Assembly (NCBI RefSeq): GCF_011742165.1
Contig: NZ_JAAQTO010000035.1
Span: 1 to 38,575 of the forward strand
Direction of reading: 5' to 3'
DNA length: 38,575 bases
Source: Billgrantia bachuensis
GTDB taxonomy: Bacteria; Pseudomonadota; Gammaproteobacteria; Pseudomonadales; Halomonadaceae
Part shown: piece after piece, positions 1-8,214 of the stretch
How the letters are laid out: each line of letters begins with the position of its first letter
How positions within the stretch are numbered: the first letter of the stretch is position 1
The notes under the pieces: generated by a model
What the model saw: only the letters and a program-made list of their open reading frames with translations
What the model was told of the DNA's origin: nothing
The model's database searches: none
Position numbers and translations under genes: made by a program

Positions 1-899
1 CAGGTCAGTACGAACCCGACCTGCACCCACATCACGCCCACCAGGGCCAGGGTAGGCGGCAGCAGGTTGCTGGGAACGCCGAAGGCGCCGTCGACCATGG
101 CAACGGGGTAGCCGGAAGCCACGGCGGCGGCCAGCCACAGCAGGCCGAGCAGCAGCAGGGCGAGGCCGCAGCCCAGCCCCGAGAAGCGGCCGCGTTTCCA
201 GGCGATGCCGAGCTGTTGCGGCAGCAGCCAGACCACGATGGCATTGAGCCAGCCGATGCCGCCATCGCTACCGGTGACCCGGGTACCCAACTCCAGCAGC
301 TCGCCGGGCGCGGTGATGCCGCCACGCAGCAGGTCGACCGCGGCGGCGATCAGCAGCAGGCCCGCTACGGCCTTGAGCCCCCAGCGGTTGTCGGCCCACA
401 CGCTGAGCGGCAGCAGCGCCTGTATGCCCAGCAGCATCATCAGGAACCAGAGATGGACGGTCAGCGAGTGATTGAGCGGGCCGAGCAGGCGCCCTCCGGT
501 ATAGGTGGCGAGGATCACGAAGGCCACCAGAACCGCCAGATAGGTGACGGTGGGGCGTGCCAGGCCGAGTGCCCGGCCGGCCCACCAGTGCAACTGGCGA
601 TGCCCCTGCTCCAGCCGGCGCTGGGCGCCGTCTGCGCTCACCGCAGCCGAGACGAACACGAATAGCGGGACGACCTGCAATACCCAGGTGAGTACGCCAG
701 CGCCCGTCCACACCAGCAGCAGGTGGTCGGTGGTGGTCATCAGGCCGTTCTCGAGCCGTGGCAGGGTGGCGATCCAATGGCCGAACACGACGACGAGCAG
801 CGCGCCGGCACGCAGGGCGTCGGGGTAGCGGTCCCGGCTTGCTCCAGTTCCGCCATTGTTTTTCGCTGACGAGTCCAACTTCTGCGTTCCCTGTTTCAT
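1..899 (-). CDS. Acyltransferase family 3 membrane protein (3' end outside window)
   Basis: The minus strand is open from ATG at 897-899 to the left edge with no stop, so the gene is cut by the window border. After a polar head of about 20 residues the protein reads SRDRYPDALRAGALLVVVFGHW, split here only by the first transmembrane segment, which matches the N-terminal signature of acyltransferase-3 proteins (R-x-DALR...H). At least six further hydrophobic segments follow. The family moves acyl groups onto sugars, glycans or lipids at the inner membrane; the conserved His in the first helix is the likely catalytic residue. It is transcribed divergently from the ketoacyl-synthase operon at 1048-4280, with 148 bp between them, so shared control is possible. 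The substrate cannot be told. Family assignment is fairly secure; the other ORFs in this stretch are frame shadows. Confidence 0.75.
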   Translation of the reverse strand, partial: MKQGTQKLDSSAKNNGGTGASRDRYPDALRAGALLVVVFGHWIATLPRLENGLMTTTDHLLLVWTGAGVLTWVLQVVPLFVFVSAAVSADGAQRRLEQGHRQLHWWAGRALGLARPTVTYLAVLVAFVILATYTGGRLLGPLNHSLTVHLWFLMMLLGIQALLPLSVWADNRWGLKAVAGLLLIAAAVDLLRGGITAPGELLELGTRVTGSDGGIGWLNAIVVWLLPQQLGIAWKRGRFSGLGCGLALLLLGLLWLAAAVASGYPVAMVDGAFGVPSNLLPPTLALVGVMWVQVGFVLT

Positions 900-1047
900 A
901 ATGTCTCGTTTCCATTCGATCGGCGCTTGCATATGTCGCGCGCCTGGTGGATATTAGTTATCGAACAGTGTTTCCTAACATCATCCACGAAACGTCAGCG
1001 TCCTGCAAGCACGTCGTGAGAGACGCTGAAACCGAGGGAAAATCGCC

Positions 1048-1617
1048 ATGGATACCCACACGCTGTTGGTCCATGTCCTGCTGTACGTCTTCCTGCCGCT
1101 ATGGGGAATTGCCGGCTTCGTCGACTGGTGTTGTCACCGCGCCACGCATATCGAGGAGACCTCGGGGCTGAAGGAAACCCTGATGCACTCGGCCATGGGC
1201 ATCCAGGTGGGCATTCCCATCCTCATGTGCCTGCTTTATCGCATCAACGTGCTGGTGCTGTTGCTCTGCCTGCTGGCCTGGGTGCTGCATGAGGTCGTGG
1301 CCCACTGGGACGTGCACTACGCCGCGCCGCGACGGCACATCAGCATCTGGGAAATGCATGCGCACAGTTACCTGGCCAGCCTGCCGTTCTACATGTTGGC
1401 CATGATCATGGTGATCAACTGGCCGGTGGTGGTGGACCTGGTGACCTTCAACTGGACAGGACAGATGCGCCTCGTACCCGTTGAGGTGCCCCACGGCGGG
1501 GAGCGCTACCTGCCCTATTACCTGGCATTCATGGCGCTGCTGTGCGTGTTCCCTTACCTGGAGGAGAACCTGCGCTGCCTGCGCCATTACCTGAAGCACA
1601 GGGGAGAGCCGGCGTGA
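1048..1617 (+). CDS. Histidine-rich integral membrane protein, unknown function
   Basis: This is a 189-residue protein with about four hydrophobic segments (roughly residues 6-24, 50-63, 66-82, 112-131, plus 155-170). Its polar parts carry a striking set of histidines: H30 and H34 in DWCCHRATHIE, H47, H81, H86 and H90 in HEVVAHWDVHY, and H104/H106 in EMHAH. Clustered His on membrane helices is typical of membrane metal enzymes such as desaturases and hydroxylases, but the spacing does not match the classical three-box desaturase pattern, so function is open. It is the first gene of a four-gene operon; its TGA overlaps the GTG start of the ketoacyl synthase. I do not recognise a named family with certainty. 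An oxidative or binding role in the lipid pathway encoded next to it is inference. Confidence 0.8.
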   Translation: MDTHTLLVHVLLYVFLPLWGIAGFVDWCCHRATHIEETSGLKETLMHSAMGIQVGIPILMCLLYRINVLVLLLCLLAWVLHEVVAHWDVHYAAPRRHISIWEMHAHSYLASLPFYMLAMIMVINWPVVVDLVTFNWTGQMRLVPVEVPHGGERYLPYYLAFMALLCVFPYLEENLRCLRHYLKHRGEPA

Positions 1618-2717
1618 GCGTCTATATCACCAGTACCGGCCACTACCTGCCGGGCGAGCCGGTGGACAACGAGGGGATCGAGGCGGTGCTCGGCCTGGTG
1701 CATGGCAAGCCGAGCCGGCTCAAGCGTCGGATCCTCCAGTCCAACGGTATCCGGCAGCGCCACTACGCCATCGATGCAGAGCACAACACCCTGATCAGCA
1801 ACGGCGAGATGGCCGCTCGGGCGGGGCAGGCCTGCCTCGACCAGAGCTATCTGAGCAAGGCGCGGCTCGACATGCTCAGCGTGGCCACCAGCCAGGGCGA
1901 CCTGGTACTGCCGGGGTTCGGCAGCATGGTGCAGGCGGAGCTGGGCGTGGCCGGCGTCGAGTTGCACAGCAGCCATGGCATCTGTTCCAGCAGCATGATG
2001 GCGCTCAAGGCGGCCTACACCGGGCTGAAGGCCGGGGAGCACGGCAATGCCCTGGTGATCGCCAGCGAACTGGCCTCGCGGCTGTTCAAGGCCAGCCGCT
2101 ACGAGGCGGTGGCACAGGAGGTCGATTTCAACGCCGAGTTCCTGCGCTGGATGCTGTCGGACGGCGCCGGGGCGTTGCTGCTGGAAAACGTGCCGCGCCG
2201 GCGCTGCTTTCGCATCGACTGGATTCGCGGCTTCTCCCATGCCGATGCCTACCCGGTATGCATGAGCGTCGGCCGGGCGGTCGGCGGGGAGGAGAAAAGC
2301 TGGCAAGACTTCGCCAGCTATGCCGAAGCGGAGGCCGCCGGCGCCCTGCTGATCCGCCAGGACGTCCGTCTGCTCGACAACATCGTCAAGCTCGGGGTGG
2401 ACGGGCTGCTGCGCTTGATCGACGAGGGGCGGGTCGAGGTGGGGAAGGTCGACCACGTGCTGTGCCATTACTCATCGCACTACTTTCGCGGCAAGATCTT
2501 CGACATGTTGACCCAGGCCGGCGCGGCGATTGCCGAAGAGAAGTGGTACACCAACCTCTATACCCGCGGCAACACCGGCTGCGCCTCGATGTTCATCATG
2601 CTCGACGAATTCCGCCGTACCCAGGACTACCAGGCTGGCGACACCATCCTCTGCATGGTGCCGGAAAGCGGCCGCTTCAATAACGTCTACATGCAGCTTA
2701 CGGTCGTGGAGGACTAA
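1614..2717 (+). CDS. 3-oxoacyl-ACP synthase III-like condensing enzyme
   Basis: A thiolase-fold ketoacyl synthase of 367 residues if translation starts at GTG 1614, which overlaps the upstream stop as GTGA; an upstream ATG at 1542 would only add residues read from inside the previous gene. The catalytic triad of KAS III enzymes is visible: Cys124 in HGICSSSMM, His285 in LCHYSSHYF and Asn320 in RGNTGCAS. Such enzymes do a Claisen condensation between an acyl thioester and a malonyl or second acyl thioester. The protein diverges from housekeeping FabH (different His context, no fab genes nearby), so it more likely serves a specialised pathway. It is followed after 2 nt by a heme-oxygenase-like diiron protein, suggesting that its product or substrate is then oxidised. 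Exact substrate and chain length are unknown. Confidence 0.85.
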   Translation: MSVYITSTGHYLPGEPVDNEGIEAVLGLVHGKPSRLKRRILQSNGIRQRHYAIDAEHNTLISNGEMAARAGQACLDQSYLSKARLDMLSVATSQGDLVLPGFGSMVQAELGVAGVELHSSHGICSSSMMALKAAYTGLKAGEHGNALVIASELASRLFKASRYEAVAQEVDFNAEFLRWMLSDGAGALLLENVPRRRCFRIDWIRGFSHADAYPVCMSVGRAVGGEEKSWQDFASYAEAEAAGALLIRQDVRLLDNIVKLGVDGLLRLIDEGRVEVGKVDHVLCHYSSHYFRGKIFDMLTQAGAAIAEEKWYTNLYTRGNTGCASMFIMLDEFRRTQDYQAGDTILCMVPESGRFNNVYMQLTVVED

Positions 2718-2719
2718 TC

Positions 2720-3403
2720 ATGGAAAGCAAGGTAACCACCCAGTTGGGGCAGGAGTGCCTGCAGGGGCTGATGCGCGTCTGGTTCGATTTCGAGCGCCAG
2801 TTGGGCCGGGTGCCGGTCATCCAGCGCCTGGAGCGCGGCAAGTTCACCCGTGAGGATTATCGCAACCTGTTGCTGCACCTGCGCCAGCAGGTGATCGAAG
2901 GGGCGCGCTGGATCACCCGGGGCGCCTCCAGCTTCGAGCGCGACTACGCTGATGTGCGCTCGGAGGTGATCGGCCACGCCAAGGAGGAGCATCGCGACTA
3001 CGAAATGCTGGAGGCGGACTTCGTGGCGGCGGGCGGCGAACTCGATGAGATCCGCGCGGGGCAGCGCAATGCCGGCAGCGAGGCGCTGCATTCCTTCATG
3101 ATGTACCGCGCCAGCCAGCCCAACCCGGTGGACCTGATCGGCGCCATGTGGATCATCGAAGGGCTGGGGCAGAAGATGGCTGGCGATTGGGCCCGGCGGA
3201 TCGACGAGGCCACCGATGGCGATGGCCGCTATACGCGCTTCATGCGTTACCACGGCGAGAACGACGACGCCCACCTGGACAAGCTCTACTCGCTGATCGA
3301 CCGGGTATGCCGCACGCCGGACGACCAGCAGTCGATTCTGCGCACCGCGCGGGTGGTGGCGCGGCTCTACGCCCTGCAACTGGAGGAGGTCGACCATGGC
3401 TGA
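2720..3403 (+). CDS. Heme-oxygenase-like diiron oxidase/oxygenase (HDO family) protein
   Basis: A 227-residue all-helical protein with the ligand pattern of heme-oxygenase-like diiron enzymes: Glu60, His86/Glu90/His91 in GHAKEEHRDYE, Glu147 in IIEGLG, and an H-x3-D-x2-H motif (His178, Asp182, His185). The same final motif occurs in CADD-type enzymes, and UndA, SznF and BesC use related sets. Known members split fatty acids to alkenes, oxidise amines or cleave C-C bonds with O2. The gene starts 2 nt after the ketoacyl synthase, with GGAGG in front, and its end overlaps the next gene by 8 nt, so it is clearly part of the operon. Pairing with a KAS III enzyme suggests a lipid-derived substrate, but this is inference; no reaction can be assigned from sequence. 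Confidence 0.75.
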   Translation: MESKVTTQLGQECLQGLMRVWFDFERQLGRVPVIQRLERGKFTREDYRNLLLHLRQQVIEGARWITRGASSFERDYADVRSEVIGHAKEEHRDYEMLEADFVAAGGELDEIRAGQRNAGSEALHSFMMYRASQPNPVDLIGAMWIIEGLGQKMAGDWARRIDEATDGDGRYTRFMRYHGENDDAHLDKLYSLIDRVCRTPDDQQSILRTARVVARLYALQLEEVDHG

Positions 3404-4280
3404 TGCCAGGCGCAGGCCCCGCAGCCCTTTCCTTCGTGCGCTGGAGTCCGACGATTCGCTGCCCATCCAGCCCGAGGCGGTACGGCTGTGGCTGAACGAT
3501 ATCGAGAGCCCGACACGCTGGTCGCTGCGCCCGCTGCTGCAGTTCGTGCTGGCGATGCTGCTGCATCTGATCTGGTTCGTGAAGCGCCTGCCGCTGCCCC
3601 AGTTCCGCGCCCATGGCCTGCTGCAGCGGCTGATCTGCTGGTTCTGCACCCATTTCGTCAGCCCCAGTGCCAACCAGTTGATCCTGCGTCACTTCGCCAC
3701 CGAGTCGAACATACTCAACTTCCTCATCGACAACAGCCCCGAGGTGACGGTCGAACCGCTCACGCTCTACCCCAGCCGGATCGACGACATGCTCGATGCC
3801 AGCTTCGTCAAGCACGACCAGGAGCTGTTCCGGGTGATCGAGGAGATGGGTCATTGGCGTGAGCGCCCGGCACCGTTGGCGCCGGAGGCCATCGACTGGA
3901 CGCACTGGCGCCCGCTGGATGAGGGCGCCTACGAGACGGTTCGCCGGCGCACCCAGGTGCTCGACTTCGAAAGCGCCCACGCCCTGTTCATGTGCCTATT
4001 CTGCCTGCTGCTGACCCGCGAGGAGTATCGCGACGCCATCAACGGCTTCAACCTCGACCAGTCGATCGCCATCCGCATCGGCCAACTGATCGGCGACCCG
4101 GCCCTGGCCGAGATGGCCTACAACAAGTACCCGCACTACCTGGTCGGCCCCTGGAACCTGAGCCAGCGCTTCCTGATGCACGGCTTCTTCACCGAGTACC
4201 TGTATGCACGGCTGGAGCGGTTGCGGCTGGCCGCGCATCACCCCGCGAACGGCAGCACTGCGGCATACACCGCGAAGTAG
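3396..4280 (+). CDS. Conserved protein of unknown function, last gene of the KAS III/HDO operon
   Basis: A 294-residue protein that I do not recognise. The first 40 residues are polar and Arg-rich; residues 45-65 form one strongly hydrophobic, possibly membrane-embedded helix, followed by a semi-hydrophobic stretch with two cysteines (C81, C84). The remainder looks helical and soluble, with a further hydrophobic stretch around residues 195-206 (ALFMCLFCLLLT). ATG 3396 lies 8 nt before the end of the diiron protein gene and is preceded by a strong GAGGAGG site, so translation is coupled. The 3' end overlaps the convergent hemolysin III gene by 43 bp. Its constant partners here suggest a role in binding, exporting or finishing the operon product, which is inference only. 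Confidence 0.7.
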   Translation: MADARRRPRSPFLRALESDDSLPIQPEAVRLWLNDIESPTRWSLRPLLQFVLAMLLHLIWFVKRLPLPQFRAHGLLQRLICWFCTHFVSPSANQLILRHFATESNILNFLIDNSPEVTVEPLTLYPSRIDDMLDASFVKHDQELFRVIEEMGHWRERPAPLAPEAIDWTHWRPLDEGAYETVRRRTQVLDFESAHALFMCLFCLLLTREEYRDAINGFNLDQSIAIRIGQLIGDPALAEMAYNKYPHYLVGPWNLSQRFLMHGFFTEYLYARLERLRLAAHHPANGSTAAYTAK

Positions 4281-4909
4281 TGGCAGGTGCTGCCGCCGAG
4301 CACGAACAGGTGCCAGATGGCGTGGTTGAAGGGGATCGCGCTGACGGCGAAGAAGATCACGCCCAGGGTATAGGTGATGCCGCCGGCAGTGAGCAGGGCG
4401 ATGCCGGCCGAGGGTAGGCTGGCGCTCAGTTCGTCGCCAGCGAAGACGATCAGCCAGCCCATGACCAGGTAGATCGCCACTCGCAGTACGGTGAAGCGAT
4501 GGGGCCAGGCCAGCTTGCAGGCGATACCGGCCAGCGCCAGGCTCCAGACGATAGCGAACAGCGTCCAGCCGGTGGGGCTGCGCATATTGACCAGCAGGAA
4601 GGGTGTATAGGTGCCGGCAATCAGCAGGTAGATGGCACAGTGGTCCAGCTGTTGGAAAGCACGCTTGAGCCGTGGATGGCGCACGCCGTGATAGAGAGTC
4701 GAGGCGGTATAGAGCAGTACCAGGGTCACGCCGTACAGGCTGATGCCGACGATCTTCCACGGATCCACGTGGGCAGCCATGCTGGCCAGTACCAGCAGCA
4801 CGATCACGCCAGCCAGGCTCAGCGCCGCGCCGATGCCGTGGCTGATGCTGTTGAGCAGCTCCTCGACCAGGTGGTGGCGATGGCCGCCGGTGCTTCCCGT
4901 CTGTGGCAT
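4238..4909 (-). CDS. Hemolysin III / PAQR family membrane protein
   Basis: The 223-residue protein has seven predicted membrane helices and the family marks: an N-terminal EELLNSISHGIGA segment, STLYHG and LDHCAIYLLIAGTYTPF in the middle, and HAIWHLFVLGGSTCHY near the C-terminus. The conserved His and Asp residues form the metal site found in the PAQR/hemolysin III superfamily, whose eukaryotic members act as receptors or ceramidases. The bacterial role (YqfA/Trh type) is poorly known, possibly membrane lipid homeostasis; true haemolysis is not implied. It is convergent with the lipid-type operon and its last 43 bp overlap the end of that operon. Downstream partner on the same strand is absent. 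Length and motifs are complete. Confidence 0.9.
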   Translation of the reverse strand: MPQTGSTGGHRHHLVEELLNSISHGIGAALSLAGVIVLLVLASMAAHVDPWKIVGISLYGVTLVLLYTASTLYHGVRHPRLKRAFQQLDHCAIYLLIAGTYTPFLLVNMRSPTGWTLFAIVWSLALAGIACKLAWPHRFTVLRVAIYLVMGWLIVFAGDELSASLPSAGIALLTAGGITYTLGVIFFAVSAIPFNHAIWHLFVLGGSTCHYFAVYAAVLPFAG

Positions 4910-4947
4910 GGGCGTCTCCGTCAGGGGCGCCCCGATGCCGTGTCGGC

Positions 4948-5583
4948 TCAGGGCTTGCGTTCGATATCCACGTCGCTGGCCTGGGTGAAGTCCCCCAGCG
5001 CCATCATGTGGCCCAGCTTGCCGGCCTTGGTGGAGAGATATTGCTCGTTATGAGGATTGAGACCCGTGGTCAGCGGCACGCGTTCCGCGATGGTGACGCC
5101 GGCCTGGGTCAGGGCGTCGACCTTGCGCGGATTGTTGGTCATCAGACGCAGGCTCGAAATGCCCAGGTGCTCCAGCATCGGCACGCAGAGATCGTAGCGA
5201 CGCATGTCGGCGCCGAAGCCGAGCTGCTCGTTGGCTTCCACGGTGTCGGCGCCCTGGTCCTGCAGGTGGTAGGCGCGGATCTTGTTGAGCAGGCCGATGC
5301 CGCGGCCCTCCTGACGCAGGTAGAGCAGCACGCCGCGGCCTTCGTCGGCAATTCGCTTGAGTGCTTCCTGCAACTGGTAGCCGCAGTCGCAGCGCATGGA
5401 GAACAGCGCGTCGCCGGTCAGGCACTCCGAGTGCACCCGACCGAGCACCGGCTCGCCGTCGGCCACGTCGCCCAGCGTCAGGGCGATGTGGTCCTTGCCG
5501 GTGGCCTCGTCCTCGAAACCGTGCATGGTGAAGGTGGCCCAGGGGGTGGGCAGCCGGGAGGCGGCGATGAATCGAATGGTCAC
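4948..5583 (-). CDS. ribA: GTP cyclohydrolase II
   Basis: RibA opens the imidazole ring of GTP and removes pyrophosphate, giving the pyrimidine precursor of riboflavin, in the cytosol. The 211-residue length is that of stand-alone RibA. The zinc site is visible as Cys54, Cys65 and Cys67 ([17 protein letters not shown]), followed by the [11 protein letters not shown] substrate loop and the R-x-DLCVPML segment with the catalytic arginine region. There is no fused DHBP synthase domain and no other rib gene in the window. It is divergent from hemE with about 170 bp between the two starts, and it lies 38 bp upstream of the hemolysin III gene on the same strand, so the two could be co-transcribed. 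Assignment is secure. Confidence 0.95.
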   Translation of the reverse strand: MTIRFIAASRLPTPWATFTMHGFEDEATGKDHIALTLGDVADGEPVLGRVHSECLTGDALFSMRCDCGYQLQEALKRIADEGRGVLLYLRQEGRGIGLLNKIRAYHLQDQGADTVEANEQLGFGADMRRYDLCVPMLEHLGISSLRLMTNNPRKVDALTQAGVTIAERVPLTTGLNPHNEQYLSTKAGKLGHMMALGDFTQASDVDIERKP

Positions 5584-5752
5584 GGGGTACCTCGGTCAAG
5601 ACCACGGCGATGCCGGAAGTGAATCTCGCATTCTAACAGGAACGGGGGCGGGGCTCACGAACGTGCGGTGTCATCGATATTGGCCCGGGTCAAGCCGCGC
5701 GAAAAATGATGCGCTACAATGGCCCCGACATTTCCAGTGGATGACTGCCTGC

Positions 5753-6827
<1,075 letters not shown>

Positions 6828-6835
<8 letters not shown>

Positions 6836-7217
6836 ACCCGGCTGGCTGCGGCGGCTGGCCTGGGGTGAGGATAGAAAGCGACACCGCCTGTGGGCGGTGT
6901 CGGCCGTTGTGGCTGCCCTGGTCATCGCGGCGGGAAGCCTGACCCCGGGCAGCGAGATGCCGACCAGCTTGCCGTGGGACAAGCTCAACCACTTCGTCGG
7001 CTATGCCGGGCTGGCGGGGTTGGCCGGCCTGGCGGGGCTGCCGCTGGTGCGCACCTTCATCGCCGTGGCGCTCTACGGCATCTGCATCGAGTACCTGCAG
7101 ATCCCCGTGCCGGGGCGCAGTGGCGGCGACTGGGCCGATATCCTGGCCAATAGCCTGGGCGCGGCTGTGGCCGTGCTGGTGCTGGCCGGGGTGCGCCGCT
7201 TCCTGTTGAGAACCTAG
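6828..7217 (+). CDS. VanZ-like family membrane protein
   Basis: A 129-residue protein with three to four hydrophobic segments and the VanZ-family core: the [16 protein letters not shown] segment (Asp/Lys/His at the membrane edge), a second helix ending in [31 protein letters not shown], which is the conserved E-x-x-Q...R...D..DxxxN pattern of these proteins. VanZ itself gives low-level teicoplanin resistance; the function of chromosomal relatives such as this is not established. The gene overlaps hemE by 8 bp, so it is translated from the same transcript, and it is followed by a strong terminator at 7242-7275. Family assignment is good; the role is unknown. Confidence 0.85.
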
Positions 7218-7241
7218 CCAGGCAGGACCAACGCAAGACGA

Positions 7242-7275
7242 CGAGGCCCCGTCATCGAGAGATGGCGGGGCCTCG
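7242..7275. terminator. Bidirectional hairpin between VanZ-like gene and ppiA
   Basis: A ten-base stem CGAGGCCCCG (7242-7251) pairs with CGGGGCCTCG (7266-7275), with additional pairing of TCATC/GATGG inside. It lies between two convergent genes. The downstream T tract is weak on both strands, so efficiency is uncertain, but position and stem strength fit a shared terminator. Confidence 0.75.
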
Positions 7276-7305
7276 CTGTATCTGGACGGCTATTGGCTCA
7301 CTAGC

Positions 7306-7875
7306 TCACTGCAGTTCGGCGCGCTCGATGATCACTGGCTCGCGCGGCACGTCCTGGAACGGGCCACGGCTGCCGGTGGGCACCCGCTTGATGGCGTCGA
7401 CCACGTCCATGCCCTCCACCACACGGCCGAACACCGCGTAGCCCCAGGCCTGGCCGGAGTGGGTGCCCTGGTGGTCGAGGAAGCCGTTGTCGTTGACGTT
7501 GATGAAGAACTGCGCGGTGGCCGAGTGCGGGTCGCCGGTGCGTGCCATGGCCAGGGTGCCGCGCTCGTTGCGCAGGCCGTTGTCGGCCTCGTTGGTGATC
7601 GGCGAGCGGGTCGGTTTCTGCTGGAAGTCCTTGTCGAAGCCGCCGCCCTGGATCATGAAGCCGTCGATCACGCGATGGAACTGGGTGCCGTCGTAATGGC
7701 CTTCCTCCACGTAGGTGAGGAAGTTCTCGACGCTCTTGGGCGCCTGCTCCTCGAACAGTTCGATGGCGATGGGGCCGTGATTGGTGTGCAGCACCACGTC
7801 GGCCGCGTTGGCATGAGCGACGACCAGCGGCAGGCTGGCGGCGGCGAGCAGAGAAAGCAGGGTTCGCTTCAGCAC
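7306..7875 (-). CDS. ppiA: Periplasmic cyclophilin-type peptidyl-prolyl isomerase
   Basis: The enzyme speeds cis-trans isomerisation of prolyl bonds, here in the periplasm. A GTG start at 7873-7875, preceded by AGGAG seven bases away, gives 189 residues beginning [16 protein letters not shown], a normal signal peptide ending at ANA-A; the longer frame up to 7998 would place 41 odd residues before it and has no ribosome site. Cyclophilin motifs are intact: [14 protein letters not shown] with the catalytic Arg, QFFINVNDN and the [18 protein letters not shown]-terminal segment. Length matches E. coli PpiA (190). It may help folding of exported cytochromes and reductases coded nearby, but that is only context. 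Assignment is secure as a cyclophilin; PpiA versus a paralogue is less so. Confidence 0.9.
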   Translation of the reverse strand: MLKRTLLSLLAAASLPLVVAHANAADVVLHTNHGPIAIELFEEQAPKSVENFLTYVEEGHYDGTQFHRVIDGFMIQGGGFDKDFQQKPTRSPITNEADNGLRNERGTLAMARTGDPHSATAQFFINVNDNGFLDHQGTHSGQAWGYAVFGRVVEGMDVVDAIKRVPTGSRGPFQDVPREPVIIERAELQ

Positions 7876-8016
7876 GGGAGCTCCTGTTGTTCGGCGATAT
7901 GGGTTCGGCAATGAATGGCATGGTGAAAACGGTGTGCCTAGCTTACGTTCAGTTGCGCCTGCTGTCAGGCTTTCGCCGTGCAATCCTGGGCGTGACATCC
8001 GGCCACACCCGATTGT

Positions 8017-8030
8017 TTGACGTGGATCAC
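8017..8030 (+). promoter_or_regulatory. FNR/DNR-like box upstream of ccmF
   Basis: TTGACGTGGATCAC fits TTGAY-N4-RTCAA with one mismatch in the last base, and its first ten bases are the same as in the box upstream of nosR (26620-26633). It is the only recognisable signal in the 339-bp gap 7876-8214 between ppiA and ccmF. No good -10 stands at the ideal class II distance; TATGGT at 8058-8063 would put the box near -46.5. It lies 185 bp before ccmF, the nearest gene in this direction. Control of the ccmFGHI-dnr operon by Dnr/FNR is therefore likely but unproven. The remainder of the gap shows no gene I can support. Confidence 0.55.
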
Positions 8031-8214
8031 AACCCGCCTGGGAAAAGAAGTACTGGGTATGGTCTTTTTAAGGCGATGGCCGGACCATGCCTGCATACCG
8101 GCCGAGGCAGTACCGATTCACCCCCATCCAGCTCTGCTTGCCTCGGTCATGAATATTCCTCAGTGACCGGCAATGCACCCAGGTGCGGCGCCGGAAGGCG
8201 GGAGGTGCCGGCCC

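Noticed and set aside
268..915. Long minus-strand frame at the left edge
   Set aside because: Arg/Pro-rich translation without any domain. The neighbouring frame from 899 reads as an acyltransferase-3 membrane protein, so this is a GC-rich shadow.
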